Both the position numbers and the translations under genes were made by a program. Below are positions 6,255 through 8,019 of a DNA stretch of 8,019 nt, one piece after another. The notes under the pieces were generated by a model. That model made no database searches and was not told the origin of the DNA. It saw only the letters and a list, made by a program, of their open reading frames with translations. Location: contig JANYKH010000283.1 in assembly GCA_025358235.1 (NCBI GenBank), forward strand, positions 1 through 8,019, written 5' to 3'. Position 1 is the first letter of the stretch. Every line of letters begins with the position of its first letter. The DNA comes from Chloroflexota bacterium (GTDB lineage Bacteria; Chloroflexota; Dehalococcoidia; Dehalococcoidales; RBG-16-60-22).

Positions 6255-7367
6255 TTACTGATTTCCTTTAAAATAATGACAAAGTTCACAATCGGAACTT
6301 ATTAATTTCCCCTTATCGGGTCCGTTCTGGGCAGTTAACTTGCCGTGGCAACGGAAACAGCCTTCGTGGGTGGCTTTGCTAGGATAGGTTTTCCAGGTGA
6401 CTTGCATATCCGGGAAATTGGTAAGATCTACAATACCTTTCATCACCTGCACCGCGGAGTCAATGGAATTCAGATTTTCCTGGTAGATCTTGGGGTATTT
6501 CGTTTTATAAAAGTCCTTGATCGCATCAACCCGGGCGTAAGCCTCGGCGATAGTAGGCGCGGCGGGGTCCAAAGCCAGAATGCCCTGTTGTTTTAAATAG
6601 GGTAAGTCAGTATCGAGCTGGCCTTGCAGAAAAGCCTGATCGATCAGAGTTTCAGGCGAGTTAAAAACGTGAGTTGCCCGGTTATGGCAATCGATGCAGT
6701 CCATCGTGCGCTTTTCATCGCGGATTTTATCCGGGGTCACGCTGGCCGTCTGTGCAGTATCGGTGAAAACCGTGCTTGAGCCGTCCAGACCTTTTACTTC
6801 TACCCAGGCGATATCATTGCGCTGGCGGTCTAATGCAAGATAATCAACGGTGGCCTGAATATGCCAGTGAATACCCTGGGCAACGTGGGAAGGACCACCC
6901 CCCACCCTCATTATCCGTGTATCAGAATGAACCGTATTAGTCTGGTCTGCAGCGTAAGTTGTTTTGGTCACTACCAGATCTCCGGCAAAGCGTTCCGGCC
7001 GGTGGCACTGGGCGCAGGTCTCCCGCGCGGGCCGCAGGTTTTCAACCGGGGTGACAATCGGCCGGTCATAATCGCCGGATATTGTACGGAAGATCAGCGG
7101 AATACCGGAGATCTTACTGCGAACGAGGTAATCAGCGCCGGACCCCACATGACAGGAAGCACACAATACGCGTGAATGTGGTGAGTTTTGAAAAGCGGCA
7201 TATTCCGGCACCATAACCCGGTGACAGAGCAACCCGCAAAATGTCGGTGAATCAGAGAACTGAACCAGTTGATAGCCACCAATGGACAAAAGCAAAATAC
7301 TGGCGGCGCCTGCCATCATCAGGAAGAGAAGCTTACCGCGGTGGACATGGCAGACTTGATCTTGCAT
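6255..7367 (-). CDS. NapC/NirT-family hexaheme membrane cytochrome (putative quinol dehydrogenase)
   Basis: The protein has 370 residues. A short cytoplasmic start and one uncleaved membrane anchor (about 12-35) precede the haem domain. The first haem site is CGLLCH (44-49), a CxxxCH with three intervening residues. Then come CASCH (69-73), CAQCH (118-122), CIDCH (224-228), CFRCH (337-341) and CELCH (360-364), six sites in all. Residues 43-88 (FCGLLCH, PEYAAFQNSPHSRV, CHVGSGA, RSKISG) are the NapC/NirT signature. The remainder, ending in EGCFRCHG and SDCELCH, matches longer family members rather than the short NrfH. Family knowledge suggests it oxidises membrane quinol and passes electrons to a partner, here most likely the nonaheme lipoprotein 18 bp downstream. 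The ATG at 7367 directly abuts the stop of the upstream gene, with GAGGAG 4 nt before it, implying coupled translation. His residues at 64, 147, 161, 167, 169 and 233 are candidate distal ligands. Confidence 0.93.
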   Translation of the reverse strand: MQDQVCHVHRGKLLFLMMAGAASILLLSIGGYQLVQFSDSPTFCGLLCHRVMVPEYAAFQNSPHSRVLCASCHVGSGADYLVRSKISGIPLIFRTISGDYDRPIVTPVENLRPARETCAQCHRPERFAGDLVVTKTTYAADQTNTVHSDTRIMRVGGGPSHVAQGIHWHIQATVDYLALDRQRNDIAWVEVKGLDGSSTVFTDTAQTASVTPDKIRDEKRTMDCIDCHNRATHVFNSPETLIDQAFLQGQLDTDLPYLKQQGILALDPAAPTIAEAYARVDAIKDFYKTKYPKIYQENLNSIDSAVQVMKGIVDLTNFPDMQVTWKTYPSKATHEGCFRCHGKLTAQNGPDKGKLISSDCELCHYFKGNQ

Positions 7368-7574
7368 CTAACTCCTCATGATGGCCAGGGCGAAGACGAC
7401 TCCCCCGGCTAAGAACAGGACAACCACCATGCCGTAAACGAAAACCCCCATCAAAGGATCTGTCATGGGCAGCGGCGAATAAACGCCAAAGGCCACAAAG
7501 GCCAAAATCAACAGAAAGATGATGCCCGCAGCAATAGTAAGCTTGTCGTCAAAGACGCTGCGCAAGTATTTCAC
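7368..7574 (-). CDS. Small two-helix membrane protein, first gene of the cytochrome operon
   Basis: The protein has 68 residues, starts with GTG at 7574 and has AGGGG 6 nt upstream. The start MKYLRSVFDDK is charged and probably cytoplasmic. Helix 1 covers about residues 12-31 and helix 2 about 42-65, joined by a short loop with SPLPMTDPL. The chain ends in RS, so both termini are probably inside. There is no Cys and no His, so it binds no haem covalently. Its stop codon touches the ATG of the NapC-like gene with no gap, tying its expression to that cytochrome. I do not recognise the family. A role as a small stabilising or quinone-pocket subunit of the NapC-like protein is inference from position only. 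Confidence 0.8.
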   Translation of the reverse strand: MKYLRSVFDDKLTIAAGIIFLLILAFVAFGVYSPLPMTDPLMGVFVYGMVVVLFLAGGVVFALAIMRS

Positions 7575-7605
7575 GTGTCACCCCTTAATTCTGAGCGCAA
7601 CTGTA

Positions 7606-7628
7606 GCAGATACAATCAATGTATCAGC
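7606..7628. promoter_or_regulatory. Imperfect 23-bp dyad upstream of the cytochrome operon (candidate operator)
   Basis: The arms GATACA (7609-7614) and TGTATC (7620-7625) surround a 5-bp spacer. After one mismatch the symmetry continues for two more pairs (GC/GC), so 8 of 9 arm positions pair. It sits about 32-54 bp before the GTG of the first operon gene, where a regulator or core promoter would act. It has no U tract and is not a terminator. I match it to no known regulator. Confidence 0.35.
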
Positions 7629-7676
7629 GAATTGCTTACAGTGATATAAGTAGTAATACGGATATTTGGCGGGGTG

Positions 7677-7702
7677 TTTTACCCGTAAAAGGGTAATATT
7701 AC
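7677..7702. promoter_or_regulatory. Nested AT-rich palindromes between def and the cytochrome operon
   Basis: Three overlapping symmetries are visible: TTTTA/TAAAA around CCCG (7677-7690), TTACCC/GGGTAA around a 6-nt spacer (7679-7696), and the perfect 10-bp palindrome GTAATATTAC (7693-7702). They could be an operator. The rest of the 188-bp gap (7575-7762) shows no gene, no strong -35/-10 pair and no convincing terminator for def. Confidence 0.3.
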
Positions 7703-7762
7703 GCAGGAGATATACGATCTAAATAGCAGGAGTTACAGCTAATTCAGCTCGTTTTGATTAGT

Positions 7763-8019
7763 TTACCCAGAATCAATATCGGCTTCCTCTTCAGGGGCAT
7801 CCGAGGGATCTAATTTGACCAGTTTATCATCACTTTCCAGATGATCAATATAAAGAATTCCATTGACGTGGTCGATTTCATGCTCCAGCGCCTGGGCTAA
7901 CAGCCCCTCTCCCTTAATGCGGATGGACTTCCCCTCACGGTCTTTACCTTTTACGGTGACGGTCTCGGCACGGGTGATTTCGCCTACGTAGCCCGGAATA
8001 CTCAGGCAGCCTTCTTCAA
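7763..8019 (-). CDS. def: Peptide deformylase (partial, C-terminal 84 residues)
   Basis: The frame enters from the window's right edge and stops at TAA (7765-7763). The fragment starts EEGCLSIPG, the second deformylase motif, whose Cys is a metal ligand. HEIDH follows (residues 46-50 of the fragment; 7882-7868), the third motif, with two His metal ligands and the catalytic Glu. [23 protein letters not shown] is the normal context, so the enzyme should be active. It removes the formyl group from the N-terminal Met of new proteins in the cytoplasm. The first motif (GxGLAAxQ) lies outside the window. The end is acidic ([14 protein letters not shown]), an unremarkable C-terminal extension. It is separated from the cytochrome operon by 188 bp and is functionally unrelated to it. 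Confidence 0.96.
   Translation of the reverse strand, partial: EEGCLSIPGYVGEITRAETVTVKGKDREGKSIRIKGEGLLAQALEHEIDHVNGILYIDHLESDDKLVKLDPSDAPEEEADIDSG

Noticed and set aside
7615..7632. Possible FNR box, since TTGAT occurs in the dyad spacer on the minus strand
   Set aside because: The second half-site ATCAA is not found at the required 4-bp spacing, so this is not an FNR-type site.
7741..7762. Terminator for def from the AGCT repeats around 7737-7750
   Set aside because: The stem would be only about four pairs and no T run follows, so it is too weak to call.

Overview
The window reads almost entirely on the minus strand. It looks like part of the chromosome of an anaerobic or facultatively respiring bacterium that makes many multiheme c-type cytochromes. 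The cytochromes are tethered by lipobox Cys residues or a single N-terminal membrane anchor and carry long Thr/Pro linkers. CcmE has the CxxxY form rather than HxxxY. I see no outer-membrane porin or periplasmic-only design. Together this would suit a monoderm-type envelope such as that of uncultured Chloroflexota/Dehalococcoidia, but the taxonomic placement is a low-confidence inference.

Layout in the direction of transcription (high to low coordinates): (1) 8019-7763, the C-terminal part of peptide deformylase (def). (2) 7762-7575, an AT-rich intergenic stretch with two dyads. (3) A four-gene respiratory operon: a 68-aa two-helix membrane protein (7574-7368), a hexaheme NapC/NirT-family membrane cytochrome (7367-6255), a nonaheme lipoprotein cytochrome with Ig/PKD-like N-terminal domains (6236-3630), and a small diheme lipoprotein (3594-3217). 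(4) A strong intrinsic terminator (3206-3174). (5) A candidate promoter at 3093-3065, then a cytochrome c maturation cluster: ccmE (3018-2638), ccmF (2610-577) and the 5' part of a secreted protein with a carboxypeptidase-regulatory-like domain (569-1, running off the window).

How the genes may work together: the NapC-like protein would oxidise quinol at the outer face of the cytoplasmic membrane and pass electrons to the nonaheme and diheme lipoproteins. The terminal acceptor cannot be told from sequence. The Ccm cluster next door would load haem onto the 17 haem sites encoded here. The CxxxY CcmE points to the variant Ccm pathway often called System I*. No RNA genes, CRISPR arrays, insertion sequences or frameshifted genes were found.
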